A stretch of DNA of 64,000 nt from Erythrobacter sp. (GCA_024642565.1 JAHEAV010000010.1:21364-85363), one strand, 5' to 3'; positions 50,722 through 60,216 are shown, counted from the first letter of the stretch. Program-made: numbers and translations. Notes: a model not told the origin generated them from the letters alone.

Positions 50722-51255
50722 ATGGCAGAGGCAGATGCAAAACCATTTTGGCACGACATAAAGCCCATCGACAAGGTGTTCAGGCCCGGCAGTCTGCCGG
50801 AAATCTACGCGTCCAACATCGCCGAAGGTGACGAGCGTTACTGGGTTCCGATCACCGAGACAGTATCGTCAAAGCCGGTATGGATCAGCCCGTCCAAGAA
50901 TATGTGGGCCGACGTTTTGATGTCCAAGTCTGAAGGACTGGTCAGCCGCCATTACCATTCGCACCCGATCTGGGCTTACACCATCAGCGGCAAATGGGCC
51001 TATCTCGAGCACGACTGGATCGCGACCGCAGGCGATTTTGTCTACGAGACACCGGGCGAAGCGCACACGCTGGTATCCTACAAGACTGACGAGCCGATGA
51101 AGGTCTTCTTCGTCGTTTCCGGCCCTCTGATGTGGCTCGATGATGATGGCAACACTGTCGGCCATTATGACGTGTTTGATTACATGAAAGCAGCGCGCGA
51201 ACATTACGACGCAGTCGGCATTGGTGCCGATTATGTCGATACGCTGATCCGCTAA
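50722..51255 (+). CDS. Cupin, 2,4'-dihydroxyacetophenone dioxygenase-like (first copy)
   Basis: A 177-residue cupin of the DAD/ChrR-like family. Metal-binding residues: His cluster in SRHYHSHPIWAYTISG, Glu/His in TPGEAHTLV. The known member DAD cleaves 2,4'-dihydroxyacetophenone to 4-hydroxybenzoate and formate with Fe2+. ATG 50722 follows GAGGAGATTGAC. It stands directly before a second, diverged copy. A C-C or C-O dioxygenase acting on an aryl ketone is plausible; formate as product would feed the Fds enzyme. Confidence 0.8.
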   Translation: MAEADAKPFWHDIKPIDKVFRPGSLPEIYASNIAEGDERYWVPITETVSSKPVWISPSKNMWADVLMSKSEGLVSRHYHSHPIWAYTISGKWAYLEHDWIATAGDFVYETPGEAHTLVSYKTDEPMKVFFVVSGPLMWLDDDGNTVGHYDVFDYMKAAREHYDAVGIGADYVDTLIR

Positions 51256-51284
51256 ACCATCCAGACAGAGATTGGAGAATTACC

Positions 51285-51824
51285 ATGGCAACTGTGATGA
51301 AGGCCCCCCCGTCCGATAAGCGTGAAATTGTCGATGTGCCTTTTGCCCATCGTGAAATTGTTGAACGATTGAGCCCGGGTGGCCGTTATATCGATGCGCA
51401 GAGCGATGTTGACAGCCCGTGGGTGCCGTTTGGCGACAAGGCTGCCATCAAGCACCTGGCGTTCGATGTGCGGCAGGGCATTTTCTCCAACATCCTGTGG
51501 ATCAAGGAACCGGGCGTGATCGGCACGCATTTCCACCGCGGCACGATCATGATGGTCTGCCTCGAAGGCAGCGTGAAGTATCTGGAATATGACTGGGTCG
51601 CGTCGCCCGGCGGCCTGATCCTCGAGGTACCCGGTGAAAGCCACACGCTCGTCACCGATCATCCCAATGGGGTCAAGCTGTTCGGCTGGATGCAGGGGCC
51701 CATCGAATTTTACGACGAGAATGCCGTGCTGGTCGATACGGCCGACATCTGGTGGTTCATCAACCACTACGAAACCTACTGCAAGGAACAGGGCATTCCG
51801 ATCAACAAGAAGCTCTACATCTGA
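51285..51824 (+). CDS. Cupin, 2,4'-dihydroxyacetophenone dioxygenase-like (second copy)
   Basis: A 179-residue cupin of the same family as the preceding gene but clearly diverged. Metal residues: GVIGTHFHRGTIMM (His, His), Glu/His in VPGESHTLV. The conserved SVKYLEYDWVASPGG matches KWAYLEHDWIATAGD of the first copy. Gap 29 bp to the first copy and 17 bp to the Rieske gene. The two may form a hetero-oligomer or act on successive substrates. Confidence 0.8.
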   Translation: MATVMKAPPSDKREIVDVPFAHREIVERLSPGGRYIDAQSDVDSPWVPFGDKAAIKHLAFDVRQGIFSNILWIKEPGVIGTHFHRGTIMMVCLEGSVKYLEYDWVASPGGLILEVPGESHTLVTDHPNGVKLFGWMQGPIEFYDENAVLVDTADIWWFINHYETYCKEQGIPINKKLYI

Positions 51825-51841
51825 ATTTGCCGGAGGCCGAA

Positions 51842-52960
51842 ATGTATCTCAAGAACGCCTGGTATGTCGCTGCATGGTCGAACGAGCTCGATCAGGAGCT
51901 GATGACCCGCACGATCCTTGAAAAACCGGTCCTGCTTTACCGCAAGGAGAACGGCGATCCGGTGGCAATGGGCAATCTGTGCCCGCACCGTTTCGCCCCG
52001 CTCCACATGGGCAAACGGATCGGCGATACCGTCCAATGCGGCTATCACGGTATGGTATTTGGCGAGAGCGGGAAATGTGTGCTCAACCCCCATCACGGCG
52101 GAGTGATTTCGCCTGCGATGAAGGTGCATTCCTATCCGGTGATCGAACGCAACAGCCTGATCTGGGTCTGGACTGGCGATGAAGATGCGGCCGATCCGGC
52201 GCTGATCCCGGATTTCAGTTGTTACAGTGCGGATGGTTTCGAAACCATCGGCGGGGTCATGGATGTTCAGGCCAATTACGAGCTGATTACGGACAATCTG
52301 CTTGACCTGACCCATGCCGATTTTCTGCATGAAGGCACTCTGTCGAGCGATGCGATCACGATCAGCAAGCTGGAAACGATCGAGGCGGGCGGCACGGTCT
52401 GGGCCAACCGTTGGTGCCCTGATGGGATCGCGCCACCTGTCTGGGGGCAGCTGATGCAGAGCCAGATGGGCTTCGATCTGTCGCAGAAGATCGACCATTG
52501 GCTGTATATGCGCTGGGATGCGCCAGCCCATTTGCTGCTTGATGTAGGCATTTCGCCGCTGGGCAAGCCGCGTGAGGATGGCGTTTGGGTTTACACCGGG
52601 CATCACCTGACTCCGGTCAGCCCGACCCGGACACTGTATTTCTGGTCTATCGTGCGCAATCACGGATTGAACGATCCTGAAGTGGACGCTTTCTGGAAGG
52701 GATCGATCGAATTTGCCTTCAACGGCCAGGACAAACCGATGATCGAAGCCCAGCAGGCCGCGATTGGCAACACTGACGTCAACGATCTGCGGCCCGTGGC
52801 CATCCCGGCGGATGTCGCGGGTGGGCGGGCACGTCGGGCGCTGGCGCGCCAAATCGCCAACGAGGTGAAGGGAATCAAGCCGGAATCGGGGGCTTCACCT
52901 CTCGATGAATTGTTGAAGAAAAGCGCAGGAAGTTACGCGCCCGTGCTGCCGGTCGTATGA
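51842..52960 (+). CDS. Rieske [2Fe-2S] oxygenase, VanA/aromatic O-demethylase-like
   Basis: A 372-residue oxygenase alpha subunit. Rieske ligands Cys47-x-His49 (CPHRFAPLHMG) and Cys66-x2-His69 (CGYHG). The catalytic Fe site is in DNLLDLTHADFLH, with His158 and His163 and the bridging Asp155. The start YLKNAWYVAAW is that of the VanA/DdhA/LigX-type single-component family that O-demethylates methoxybenzoates. No ferredoxin-reductase (VanB-type) gene is within the window, so its electron donor is encoded elsewhere. A second, oxygen-dependent O-demethylation route would release formaldehyde rather than methyl-THF. Confidence 0.88.
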   Translation: MYLKNAWYVAAWSNELDQELMTRTILEKPVLLYRKENGDPVAMGNLCPHRFAPLHMGKRIGDTVQCGYHGMVFGESGKCVLNPHHGGVISPAMKVHSYPVIERNSLIWVWTGDEDAADPALIPDFSCYSADGFETIGGVMDVQANYELITDNLLDLTHADFLHEGTLSSDAITISKLETIEAGGTVWANRWCPDGIAPPVWGQLMQSQMGFDLSQKIDHWLYMRWDAPAHLLLDVGISPLGKPREDGVWVYTGHHLTPVSPTRTLYFWSIVRNHGLNDPEVDAFWKGSIEFAFNGQDKPMIEAQQAAIGNTDVNDLRPVAIPADVAGGRARRALARQIANEVKGIKPESGASPLDELLKKSAGSYAPVLPVV

Positions 52961-53784
52961 CACCCACGCTTGCCCAGTTCGATATTGCCGGGCGGTCCGC
53001 CCTGATAACCGGTGCGGCATCCGGCATTGGCCTCGCTTATGCCGAAGCCATGGCGGAAGCCGGTGCCAGGGTTACCTTGGCCGATATCGATGCCGCAGGC
53101 GCGGATCGAGAGGCCGCGCGGCTCCGCAGCCAAGGTGCCGATGCCCGCGCAACCGCGATGGATGTCAGCGATCTGGCCCAGGTTGCGGCGGGTTTTGACG
53201 GCCATGTCGCAGCCTATGGCGGGCTCGATATTGCCTTTGCCAATGCCGGTTATGATGCGGGCAACGGTTTCTGGAGCCCGGAAGGGGGCCGTAATCCGCA
53301 AGGGCAGGTCGATCGCTATGATCCAGCGGCGTGGCGCCGGTCGATCGAAGTCAATCTCACCGGAATATTTTACACCATTCGCGAGGCTGTTCGCTGCATG
53401 AAGGCGGGGGGCAACAAGGGCAGTCTGGTCGTGACCGCTTCCAACGCCGGGATCATCAACGAACCGATTGTCGGCATACCCTATATGCCGGCCAAGGCGG
53501 GTGTGCTGCATCTTATGCGCCATACCGCACTGGAGCTGGCCGAATTCGGAATCCGGGTCAATGCGATTGCCCCCGGTCCCTTCATTACCAATATCGGTGA
53601 TGGCTGGGTCAAGAAAAACCCGGCGGCCAAGCTGGCCTTCGACAAGACCATTCCGCTGGGTGCAATGGCGGAAACCGAGCAGATCAAACCGCTGGCCCTG
53701 TTCCTGGCCTCTGATGCTTCAAGCTATGTAACGGGCGCGCATGTGGTGATCGATGGCGGGGTCGTGCTCGGCCAGTTCCAGTGA
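52957..53784 (+). CDS. Short-chain dehydrogenase/reductase
   Basis: A 275-residue classical SDR: cofactor motif TGAASGIGLAYAEAM, NAG motif AFANAGYD, catalytic Ser in VVTASNAGI and Tyr-x3-Lys in PYMPAKAG. Asp after beta-2 (LADIDAAG) suggests NAD(H) preference. It overlaps the Rieske gene by 4 bp. It may oxidise a secondary benzylic alcohol to the ketone for the cupin dioxygenases; this is inference from the operon. Confidence 0.88.
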   Translation: MTPTLAQFDIAGRSALITGAASGIGLAYAEAMAEAGARVTLADIDAAGADREAARLRSQGADARATAMDVSDLAQVAAGFDGHVAAYGGLDIAFANAGYDAGNGFWSPEGGRNPQGQVDRYDPAAWRRSIEVNLTGIFYTIREAVRCMKAGGNKGSLVVTASNAGIINEPIVGIPYMPAKAGVLHLMRHTALELAEFGIRVNAIAPGPFITNIGDGWVKKNPAAKLAFDKTIPLGAMAETEQIKPLALFLASDASSYVTGAHVVIDGGVVLGQFQ

Positions 53785-53815
53785 GGTGCCCCATCTCCGA
53801 AATGGAGGAATTTCG

Positions 53816-55375
53816 ATGAAGCATGAACCAATCGGGCCCGGCAGATTTGCGAAGGCGCTGGCGGCGTTCCGCGATGCCTTGGGGGAAGAGGCGGTAATTG
53901 CCGATCGCAGCGGGCTTGATGATTTTCGCGATCCTTTTGCCCCGCCGACCGGCGATTGGTATGAACCGGGTGCCGTGCTGCAACCCGGCTCGGTCGAACA
54001 GGTTCAGGCCGTGCTGCGCATCGCCAACGAACATTCGGTGCCGGTGTGGACCAACGGGCAGGGGCGCAACAACGGCTATGGCGGTGCCGCACCGCGGGTA
54101 TCGGGTTCATTCGTGCTGAATCTGCGCCGGATGAACACCGTGCTCGAAGTTAACGAGGAATCGGCTTACGCGCTGGTTGAACCGGGGGTGCGGTTCTTCG
54201 ACCTCTATGACCATCTTCGCGCCATCGGCTCAAAGCTGTGGATGTCCGTACCCGATCTGGGTTGGGGCAGCATTATCGGCAACACACTCGATCACGGTGT
54301 CGGCTACACGCCGATGGGCGATCATATGAACAGCCAGTGCGGAATGGAAGTTGTGCTTGCCAATGGGGATGTGCTGCGCACCGGGCTTGGCGGACTGACG
54401 GCCAGCAAGGGTTGGCATGTTTACAAATATGGCTGCGGACCCGCGATCGACGGCCTGTTCAGCCAGTCCAACTATGGTGTCGTCACCAAGATGGGTGTCC
54501 AGCTGATGCCTGCGCCGGATTGCTACATGCCCGGTTGGTTGCAGCTGAAGAAGGATAGCGATCTGGAATTGCTGCTCGAAAAGCTGCGCCCGCTGATGAT
54601 GGACGGGACCATTCCCAATCAGCCGATGATCATCAACAATGTTTGCGGAATGTCTGCCTTCACCCAGCGCGATGCCTGGTACACCGGTGAAGGGCCATTG
54701 CCGCCGGCCATACTCGAACAGATTTCGCAGCAACCGATGCTGGGCGCATGGGTAATGCGGTTTGCGCTTTACGGCGACGAGCGGATCGTGGAGCGCCAGC
54801 GCGAGATTGTGGAGGCAGCGTTCGGCACTATTCCGGGGTCGCAGGTCAGCTTTTCAAAATATGACGGGCACAATTTGCCCGAACTCGATAATCCGCACGA
54901 ACGGGTGCAGGCGGGCATCCCCAGTATGGCTCTGGACCAGATGACCCGCTGGTATGGCGGCGAAAAGGGCGGGCATATCGGTTTTTCCAGCGCGACGCCC
55001 ATTACCGCAGTCGATGGCGCCGCGATCCGTGATCTGGTGCGCAAGGAACTGAATGGGGCCGGTCTTGATTACAGCGGTGTCTTCATCGTGGGCAAACGCA
55101 ACATGATCCACGTCGGCCTGGTGGTTTTCGACACTGAAGATGCTGCACAGACCGAAGCTGCCTATTCGGCGTGCAAGGCGATGGTCAAATCGGCTGCCAG
55201 GCAGGGGTATGGCGAATATCGCTCACACCTCGATTTCATGGATCTGGTTGCCGACCAATATGATTTCAACAACCATGCCCAGCGCCGTTTTCACGAGAAG
55301 ATCAAGGATGCGCTGGACCCCAACGGTATCCTGTCTCCGGGAAAGCAGGGGATCTGGCCCGAAGGGTATCGCTGA
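53816..55375 (+). CDS. FAD-dependent phenol oxidase of the vanillyl-alcohol oxidase / eugenol oxidase / 4-cresol dehydrogenase family
   Basis: A 519-residue VAO/PCMH-type flavoprotein. The FAD-binding half has VWTNGQGRNNGYGG and GNTLDHGVGYTPMGDHMNSQCGMEVVLANGDVLRTG-type VAO motifs (read as consecutive segments GNTLDHGVGYTPMGDH and MEVVLANGDVLRTG). The cap domain ends with FIVGKRNMIHVG, where the His aligns with the covalent-FAD His of VAO. Such enzymes oxidise para-alkylphenols, vanillyl alcohol or eugenol through a quinone methide. ATG 53816 follows GGAGGAATTTCG. It would turn a 4-alkylguaiacol or phenolic alcohol into an alcohol, aldehyde or ketone. It has neither a secretion signal nor a cytochrome partner gene next to it, which favours an oxidase. 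Confidence 0.87.
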   Translation: MKHEPIGPGRFAKALAAFRDALGEEAVIADRSGLDDFRDPFAPPTGDWYEPGAVLQPGSVEQVQAVLRIANEHSVPVWTNGQGRNNGYGGAAPRVSGSFVLNLRRMNTVLEVNEESAYALVEPGVRFFDLYDHLRAIGSKLWMSVPDLGWGSIIGNTLDHGVGYTPMGDHMNSQCGMEVVLANGDVLRTGLGGLTASKGWHVYKYGCGPAIDGLFSQSNYGVVTKMGVQLMPAPDCYMPGWLQLKKDSDLELLLEKLRPLMMDGTIPNQPMIINNVCGMSAFTQRDAWYTGEGPLPPAILEQISQQPMLGAWVMRFALYGDERIVERQREIVEAAFGTIPGSQVSFSKYDGHNLPELDNPHERVQAGIPSMALDQMTRWYGGEKGGHIGFSSATPITAVDGAAIRDLVRKELNGAGLDYSGVFIVGKRNMIHVGLVVFDTEDAAQTEAAYSACKAMVKSAARQGYGEYRSHLDFMDLVADQYDFNNHAQRRFHEKIKDALDPNGILSPGKQGIWPEGYR

Positions 55376-55391
55376 TGGATAAGGCCAACTG

Positions 55392-56393
55392 ATGCGCGCT
55401 GCAGTTGTTCAGGGATTGCACAAGCCACTGGCGGTCGAAGTGCTGCCGGATCCTGACCCTGGTGCGGGCGAGATTGTGGTCAAGGTGGGCCGGTGCGGGA
55501 TTTGTGGCTCGGACCTGCATATGACGGAAGATCCGGCCTATGGGGTCGGTGCAGGCGATGTTCTCGGGCATGAATTCGCAGGCGAAGTGGTGGCGCTGGG
55601 TAAAGGCGTGGAAAGCGTCCGGCTGGGCGATCTGGTTTCGGTCATCCCCTTGGTCAGCTGCGGCAATTGCGAGGCGTGCCGCACAGGTGATCTGGCATGG
55701 TGTACCGAATTCAGCCTGCAAGGCGGCGGTTATGCCGAATATGCGGTCACGCGGCCCAACCAATGCGTAGTCCTGCCGCAATCGGCAAGTCTTGCAGACG
55801 GAGCCATTGTCGAACCGCTAGCGGTTGCTCTTCACGGGGTGAATATGGCGGGCCTGAAAAAGGATGACAAAGTGCTGATCCTTGGTGCCGGGCCAATCGG
55901 GATGGCAGTGGCTTTCTGGGCGCGGCGCATGGGCGCGGCGCGGATCGTGGTGCAGGACATCGCCGATTATCAGCGGGACCGCGCCTTGCACCTGGGGGCA
56001 ACCGGCTTCATCAATGATGCCTCCGACCCGATTGGGAGCGCGGAGCGGGCGCTGGATGGCAAGGCGGACATTGTCTTTGAATGTGTCGGTTTGCCGGGCC
56101 TGATCGCGCAAGCGGTTGAGCAGGTACGAAACAGGGGCACTATCCTGTTGCTTGGCCTGTGCACCAAGCCGGATACGTTCAACAGCTTCGCAATGCTGTC
56201 CAAGGAAGTCCGCCTGGTAACCTCGGCATTTTTCACCCGAAGTGAATTTGAGGCGGCGCTGGATGCGCTGAATGCCGGCGCTGTGGAACCGCGTGGGTTG
56301 ATTACAGACACGATCAGCCTTGAAGCGACACCGGATGTCTTTGAATCGCTGCGGCGGCGCACCCATCAGTGCAAAGTGATGATTGCCCCCTGA
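55392..56393 (+). CDS. Zinc-dependent alcohol dehydrogenase (MDR)
   Basis: A 333-residue zinc alcohol dehydrogenase of the threonine/sorbitol dehydrogenase-like group. The catalytic zinc site comes from GRCGICGSDLHM and GHEFAGEV, and the structural zinc lobe from the four cysteines of CGNCEACRTGDLAWC. The Rossmann motif is VLILGAGPIGMAVAFWARR. Gap 16 bp to the flavoprotein. It is last in the operon and convergent with folD. It probably oxidises the alcohol made by the flavoprotein or SDR. Confidence 0.9.
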   Translation: MRAAVVQGLHKPLAVEVLPDPDPGAGEIVVKVGRCGICGSDLHMTEDPAYGVGAGDVLGHEFAGEVVALGKGVESVRLGDLVSVIPLVSCGNCEACRTGDLAWCTEFSLQGGGYAEYAVTRPNQCVVLPQSASLADGAIVEPLAVALHGVNMAGLKKDDKVLILGAGPIGMAVAFWARRMGAARIVVQDIADYQRDRALHLGATGFINDASDPIGSAERALDGKADIVFECVGLPGLIAQAVEQVRNRGTILLLGLCTKPDTFNSFAMLSKEVRLVTSAFFTRSEFEAALDALNAGAVEPRGLITDTISLEATPDVFESLRRRTHQCKVMIAP

Positions 56394-56408
56394 ACGGGCG
56401 GCAAAAGG

Positions 56409-57266
56409 TCAGGTAAGCGCCAAGGCGTGCTCGGCCGATTTTATCGTATTTTCCAGCAACATCGTCACCGTCATCGGTCCGACACCGCCGGGAACGGGGG
56501 TAATCGCTGACGCCTTTTCGCTGACTCCTGCGAAATCGACATCGCCGGTAATCCGGCCATCGGGCAGCCGGTTGATGCCCACATCGATCACCACCGCGCC
56601 GCGCTTGACCATTTGCGGAATGATCAGATTGGGAACGCCAGCGGCAACCACAAGAATATCGGCTAGGATGGTATATTGTGCCAGATCGCGTGTTTTCGCA
56701 TGGCAGATGGATACAGTGGCGTCCCGCGCCATCAGCATCAGAGCCATTGGCTTGCCGACTATATTGCTCGCTCCGACAACCACGACATTCTGTCCTTGAA
56801 TCGGGATGTTTTCATGCTCGAGGAGTTTGACGACACCATAGGGCGTGCATGGCGAGAACACGACATTGCCCGTCACCAGGCCGCCGACATTATAGAGGTG
56901 GAAGCCGTCGACATCTTTTTCCACCGCGATGGTTTCCAACACGCGCGCCATGTCGATGTGTTCGGGCAACGGCAATTGCACCAGTATGCCATGCACTTCC
57001 GGATTGGCGTTGAGTTCGACAATCCGGCCCAGCAATTCGGCATTGCTGATGGTCGCAGGCAGATAGCTGGCGAAGGACCGGATGCCGACTTCTTCACAGG
57101 CCCGCATTTTCCGGCCGACATAGACGGCCGAGGCCGGATCATCGCCGACGAGTATGACCGCCAGTCCAGGCGTCAATCCGCTTTCGCGCAGCTTGCCGAC
57201 CCGGTCGACAAAGCCTCTGCGCATCGTCTTGGCCAAGCTGGCCCCGTTGATCAGGCGCGCTGTCAT
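56409..57266 (-). CDS. folD: Methylenetetrahydrofolate dehydrogenase / methenyltetrahydrofolate cyclohydrolase
   Basis: A 285-residue bifunctional FolD that converts 5,10-methylene-THF to 10-formyl-THF with NADP+. Signatures: [20 protein letters not shown] (catalytic Lys after Tyr-Val-Gly-Arg), [41 protein letters not shown] and the C-terminal [18 protein letters not shown] 57266 follows GAGGCAGAAC. It closes the C1 route between MetF (18.5 kb) and PurU (16.1 kb). It lies downstream of the second TonB receptor on the same strand. Confidence 0.93.
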   Translation of the reverse strand: MTARLINGASLAKTMRRGFVDRVGKLRESGLTPGLAVILVGDDPASAVYVGRKMRACEEVGIRSFASYLPATISNAELLGRIVELNANPEVHGILVQLPLPEHIDMARVLETIAVEKDVDGFHLYNVGGLVTGNVVFSPCTPYGVVKLLEHENIPIQGQNVVVVGASNIVGKPMALMLMARDATVSICHAKTRDLAQYTILADILVVAAGVPNLIIPQMVKRGAVVIDVGINRLPDGRITGDVDFAGVSEKASAITPVPGGVGPMTVTMLLENTIKSAEHALALT

Positions 57267-57340
57267 GTTCTGCCTCGCATTAGCGGCTGCAAATGGATTT
57301 TTGCCCCGCAAGAAACGGCGGGGATAGGACAAGGGATCAA

Positions 57341-57368
57341 GCCTCGCCGCCTTTTACAGCGGCGAGGC
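57341..57368 (-). terminator. Perfect 10-bp hairpin after the second TonB receptor gene
   Basis: GCCTCGCCGC-N8-GCGGCGAGGC lies 8 bp beyond the stop of the minus-strand receptor gene. The stem is strong, but the minus-strand sequence after it (TTGATCCCTT) is only weakly T-rich, so partial termination or a 3' mRNA-stabilising structure before folD is more likely than a full terminator. Confidence 0.5.
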
Positions 57369-57375
57369 CATGTCC

Positions 57376-59784
57376 TTAGAACTTGTAACCAATCGTCGCC
57401 CCGTAGGCACGCGGCGGCAGATAGGTCACACCGATGATCCGGCCTGTCGCGAGTGCGAAAGTGCTCGACGCGCGGAACGTATCAGTGATGTTCTTGGCCC
57501 AAATCTGGAAGTTGATGCGTTTGGAATCGGTCCGGTAATTGATCGAAGCATCAACCACAGCATAAGCATCGGCACTTTCGATATCGCGCTTATACTCGGT
57601 GAAGTAGGTCTTGCCTTTGTAAGACACATCGACCGACGGCGTAATCGTGCCGGAGGTTCCGGGCAGAACGATCTCGTAATCCCCATGCAGCGTCCATGCC
57701 CAACGCGGGCTGTTGCGGGTAGGATTGCCAGCCAGCTGGATATTGCCGCCGCCCGGCGCGCCAAAGGCCGTCGGATCGGGATTGGTCACAGCGTTGTAGG
57801 GCGTGCCGCCAGCCACATTGACCGGGTTGAGCGGATCCAGCGTGACATAATCCACATAGTGCGAGTCCGTGTAGGACAGGGCGCCGGACAGATGCAGCCC
57901 GTCGACGGGCCGCGCCGAGATGTCCAGTTCAAAGCCAGTGGCCTTGGTCTTGGCCGCGTTCTGGAAGATCGTGGTGAAACCGCTGGGCCCACCGGAGATC
58001 GTCTTGTTCAGCTGGAGACCGTCCAGCGTATAGGTGTAACCCGCCGCGTTCACGGTCAGCCAATTGGCCAGGCTGGCCTTGATCCCGATTTCATGGTTGG
58101 TGATGTTTTCCGGATCGACAATCGTTTTACTGCCAGCGGCATTTTCCGGCGAACCAGCCTTGAAGCCTTCGGAATAGGTATAATACAGCAACAGGTCAGA
58201 GCTCGGCTTCCATTCGATCCCCGCAGTCGGGGTGAAATCCTTGAACGTCTTTTCGACATGCGTACCGGCGGCTGTATACTGGATTACCGGGCCAAGTCCG
58301 CCGCGCGCGATGATGATCGCCGGATTTTCGGAATCGACGGTCTCGGTTGACCATCTTCCGCCAAGCTTGATGGTCAGGCCATCAAGGCTGTCCGACAATG
58401 CACCCAGATTGATTTCGGTCTGACCAAAAATGGCGAAGGTTTCATCCCCGAGGTTCGACTTGATGCAGACCCGTTTGGGGGCGATTACCGCCGATCCGCC
58501 GGTGACCCCGTTGGGCGAGTAGCCGCACAGGTCATAGGCCAGCCCAAGATCAACACCCGCCGCGGTTAAGACGCCAATGTTTTGCGCCTGTCCGTTCTGG
58601 TTGGCGAGGCCGACATTATCGATCGGGCGCTGCCGTTCGTTGAAATAATAGAGGCCGAGCACCGCGTTCATCAGGTCGGAATTGTAATTCAGCTGGAATT
58701 CGTTGCTGAACTGCTTGGCGTTGATGCGGCGTTCCTGCACAGTTGTCGACTGGCCATTGGTCGCGAGACTGTCGACCACAGCCGACAAGTCGAGATCCTG
58801 GAACAGCGAAGACCGGAACCGGCGATAATTGGCGATATTGGTAATCGACAGCGTATCGGTAAGTTCGGTGCGGAAGGTGCCCGTGAACGCGTAGGTTTCC
58901 GTCTTGGTGCCTGGGCTTGCCTCAGTCGCCAGATCGCGCGGGTTGGTGGCGTAACCGCCAACGCCGAGCGGGGCGAGGCGCGCCACGCCGGGGAAGGACG
59001 CACGCAGATAGTGAATTGCGCCCGATGCATCATCCTGGCGGAAATATTCGCCAGCCAGCAGCAGGTCGGTCGTCGCGCCCAGATCGAATTTGAGCTGGCC
59101 ACGGACCATCCGCCGGTTCAGGTCGTCCACATCGCGGCCGGATGCCGGGTTCGTGCCATAGCCATCACGATCTTCGGTCTTGCCCGCGATGCGGAAACTG
59201 ATGCCGTTGGCGATCGGGCCGGCGATTGCCGCTTCGGCAATGATCGAATTGTAATTGCCGTATGTGAAACGGCCATAACCTTCGAAGGTATCGCTTGGCT
59301 TGCCGGTGATGATATTGATCGAACCGCCAACCGCATTACGGCCATACAATGTCCCTTGCGGGCCGCGCAGCACTTCGACCCGGTCGACATCGAACAACGA
59401 AGTCAGCTGGGCTTCGGCGCGGGCAACATAGGCTCCGTCAACATGGAAGGCGACACCGGTCGAGCTGCCGGTGGTGGAGGTGTTGGCACCCACCCCGCGG
59501 ATGAAGATCTTGGCCTGGTTAAAGTCGCTACCGAAATTGACCGAAGGGACCAGCGTTTGCAGATCCTGGATATTGTTGACCTGCGCATCCTGCAATTGTT
59601 CGCTGCCAATGGCGGAAACAGCAAGGCTGACATCCTGCAACGATTGCGAACGCTTTTGCGCGGTCACGACAATTTCGTTGTTTGCTGTGCCCGAAGGTTC
59701 CTGGTCCTTCGCTGGCGCCGCAGTTTGCGCGAAAGCGCTGGTCGACGACAACAAGGCCGTCATAGCGAAAATGCCGAATCTCAT
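57376..59784 (-). CDS. TonB-dependent outer-membrane receptor
   Basis: An 802-residue receptor: signal peptide (about 1-20, ending SAFAQ), TonB box region NEIVVTAQKRSQSLQDVSLA, plug motif RVEVLRGPQGTLYGRNAVGG, and a barrel ending YGATIGYKF. ATG 59784 follows GGAGAGAGATT. The operator 18 bp before the start places it in the aromatic regulon. It differs strongly in sequence from the receptor at 46.7 kb, so the two probably take different ligands. FolD follows on the same strand. Confidence 0.93.
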   Translation of the reverse strand: MRFGIFAMTALLSSTSAFAQTAAPAKDQEPSGTANNEIVVTAQKRSQSLQDVSLAVSAIGSEQLQDAQVNNIQDLQTLVPSVNFGSDFNQAKIFIRGVGANTSTTGSSTGVAFHVDGAYVARAEAQLTSLFDVDRVEVLRGPQGTLYGRNAVGGSINIITGKPSDTFEGYGRFTYGNYNSIIAEAAIAGPIANGISFRIAGKTEDRDGYGTNPASGRDVDDLNRRMVRGQLKFDLGATTDLLLAGEYFRQDDASGAIHYLRASFPGVARLAPLGVGGYATNPRDLATEASPGTKTETYAFTGTFRTELTDTLSITNIANYRRFRSSLFQDLDLSAVVDSLATNGQSTTVQERRINAKQFSNEFQLNYNSDLMNAVLGLYYFNERQRPIDNVGLANQNGQAQNIGVLTAAGVDLGLAYDLCGYSPNGVTGGSAVIAPKRVCIKSNLGDETFAIFGQTEINLGALSDSLDGLTIKLGGRWSTETVDSENPAIIIARGGLGPVIQYTAAGTHVEKTFKDFTPTAGIEWKPSSDLLLYYTYSEGFKAGSPENAAGSKTIVDPENITNHEIGIKASLANWLTVNAAGYTYTLDGLQLNKTISGGPSGFTTIFQNAAKTKATGFELDISARPVDGLHLSGALSYTDSHYVDYVTLDPLNPVNVAGGTPYNAVTNPDPTAFGAPGGGNIQLAGNPTRNSPRWAWTLHGDYEIVLPGTSGTITPSVDVSYKGKTYFTEYKRDIESADAYAVVDASINYRTDSKRINFQIWAKNITDTFRASSTFALATGRIIGVTYLPPRAYGATIGYKF

Positions 59785-60216
59785 AATCTCTCTCCGTATT
59801 TTGTATGTGTCGCATACAACTATTGGACAAGAGGTCAAAGAAAACCGGTGGCCGGATACATTTTCGTAAAAAGCCGAACTCAATTGTTACAATTTCGCAT
59901 CACTTCCGTTGCACTTCGACCGGAGCAACAGGTCTGTGAACCGGCCGCACAATTCGCGGCGGAAAGATGCTGATGGGATGGACCAGGTGATGTGTGAAGA
60001 TACCGCAACATCATCGCGTCTACCTTGCGGATTTGCGCATTGTCTCGGCCGTTTTATTGAAGGCTGATTTTCCACGGCAATGCCATTCTCGACCTTGCCA
60101 AAATGGTACTGACCGTACAGGGTTGCCTCTCCGGTCCGTTGGTATGAAACCGACCAGAACGGTATCAGAAATTGGCACGCACAGCAGTCAGGTTGGATGC
60201 GTGGGGGGGATATTTG
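59785..60216. other. 432-bp divergent intergenic region
   Basis: Apart from operator copy 10 next to the receptor gene, nothing recognisable is seen. No gene, tRNA or clear promoter for the FucP-like transporter could be picked out. It is the right-hand edge of the operator-bearing island. Confidence 0.5.
59803..59817. promoter_or_regulatory. Island operator copy 10 (GTATGT-GTC-GCATAC)
   Basis: Palindrome with one mismatch to full symmetry, flanked by TT and AA, only 18 bp upstream of the second TonB receptor start on the minus strand. It would block transcription or early elongation. Confidence 0.75.

Noticed and set aside
57304..57323. CCCCGC-N8-GCGGGG hairpin upstream of folD, considered as a terminator
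   Set aside because: On the minus strand it is followed by A residues and on the plus strand there is no T tract after it, so it does not fit an intrinsic terminator.
58582..59973. 463-residue plus-strand frame opposite the second TonB receptor
   Set aside because: Antisense to a gene with signal peptide, TonB box and plug motifs; translation shows no recognisable domain.
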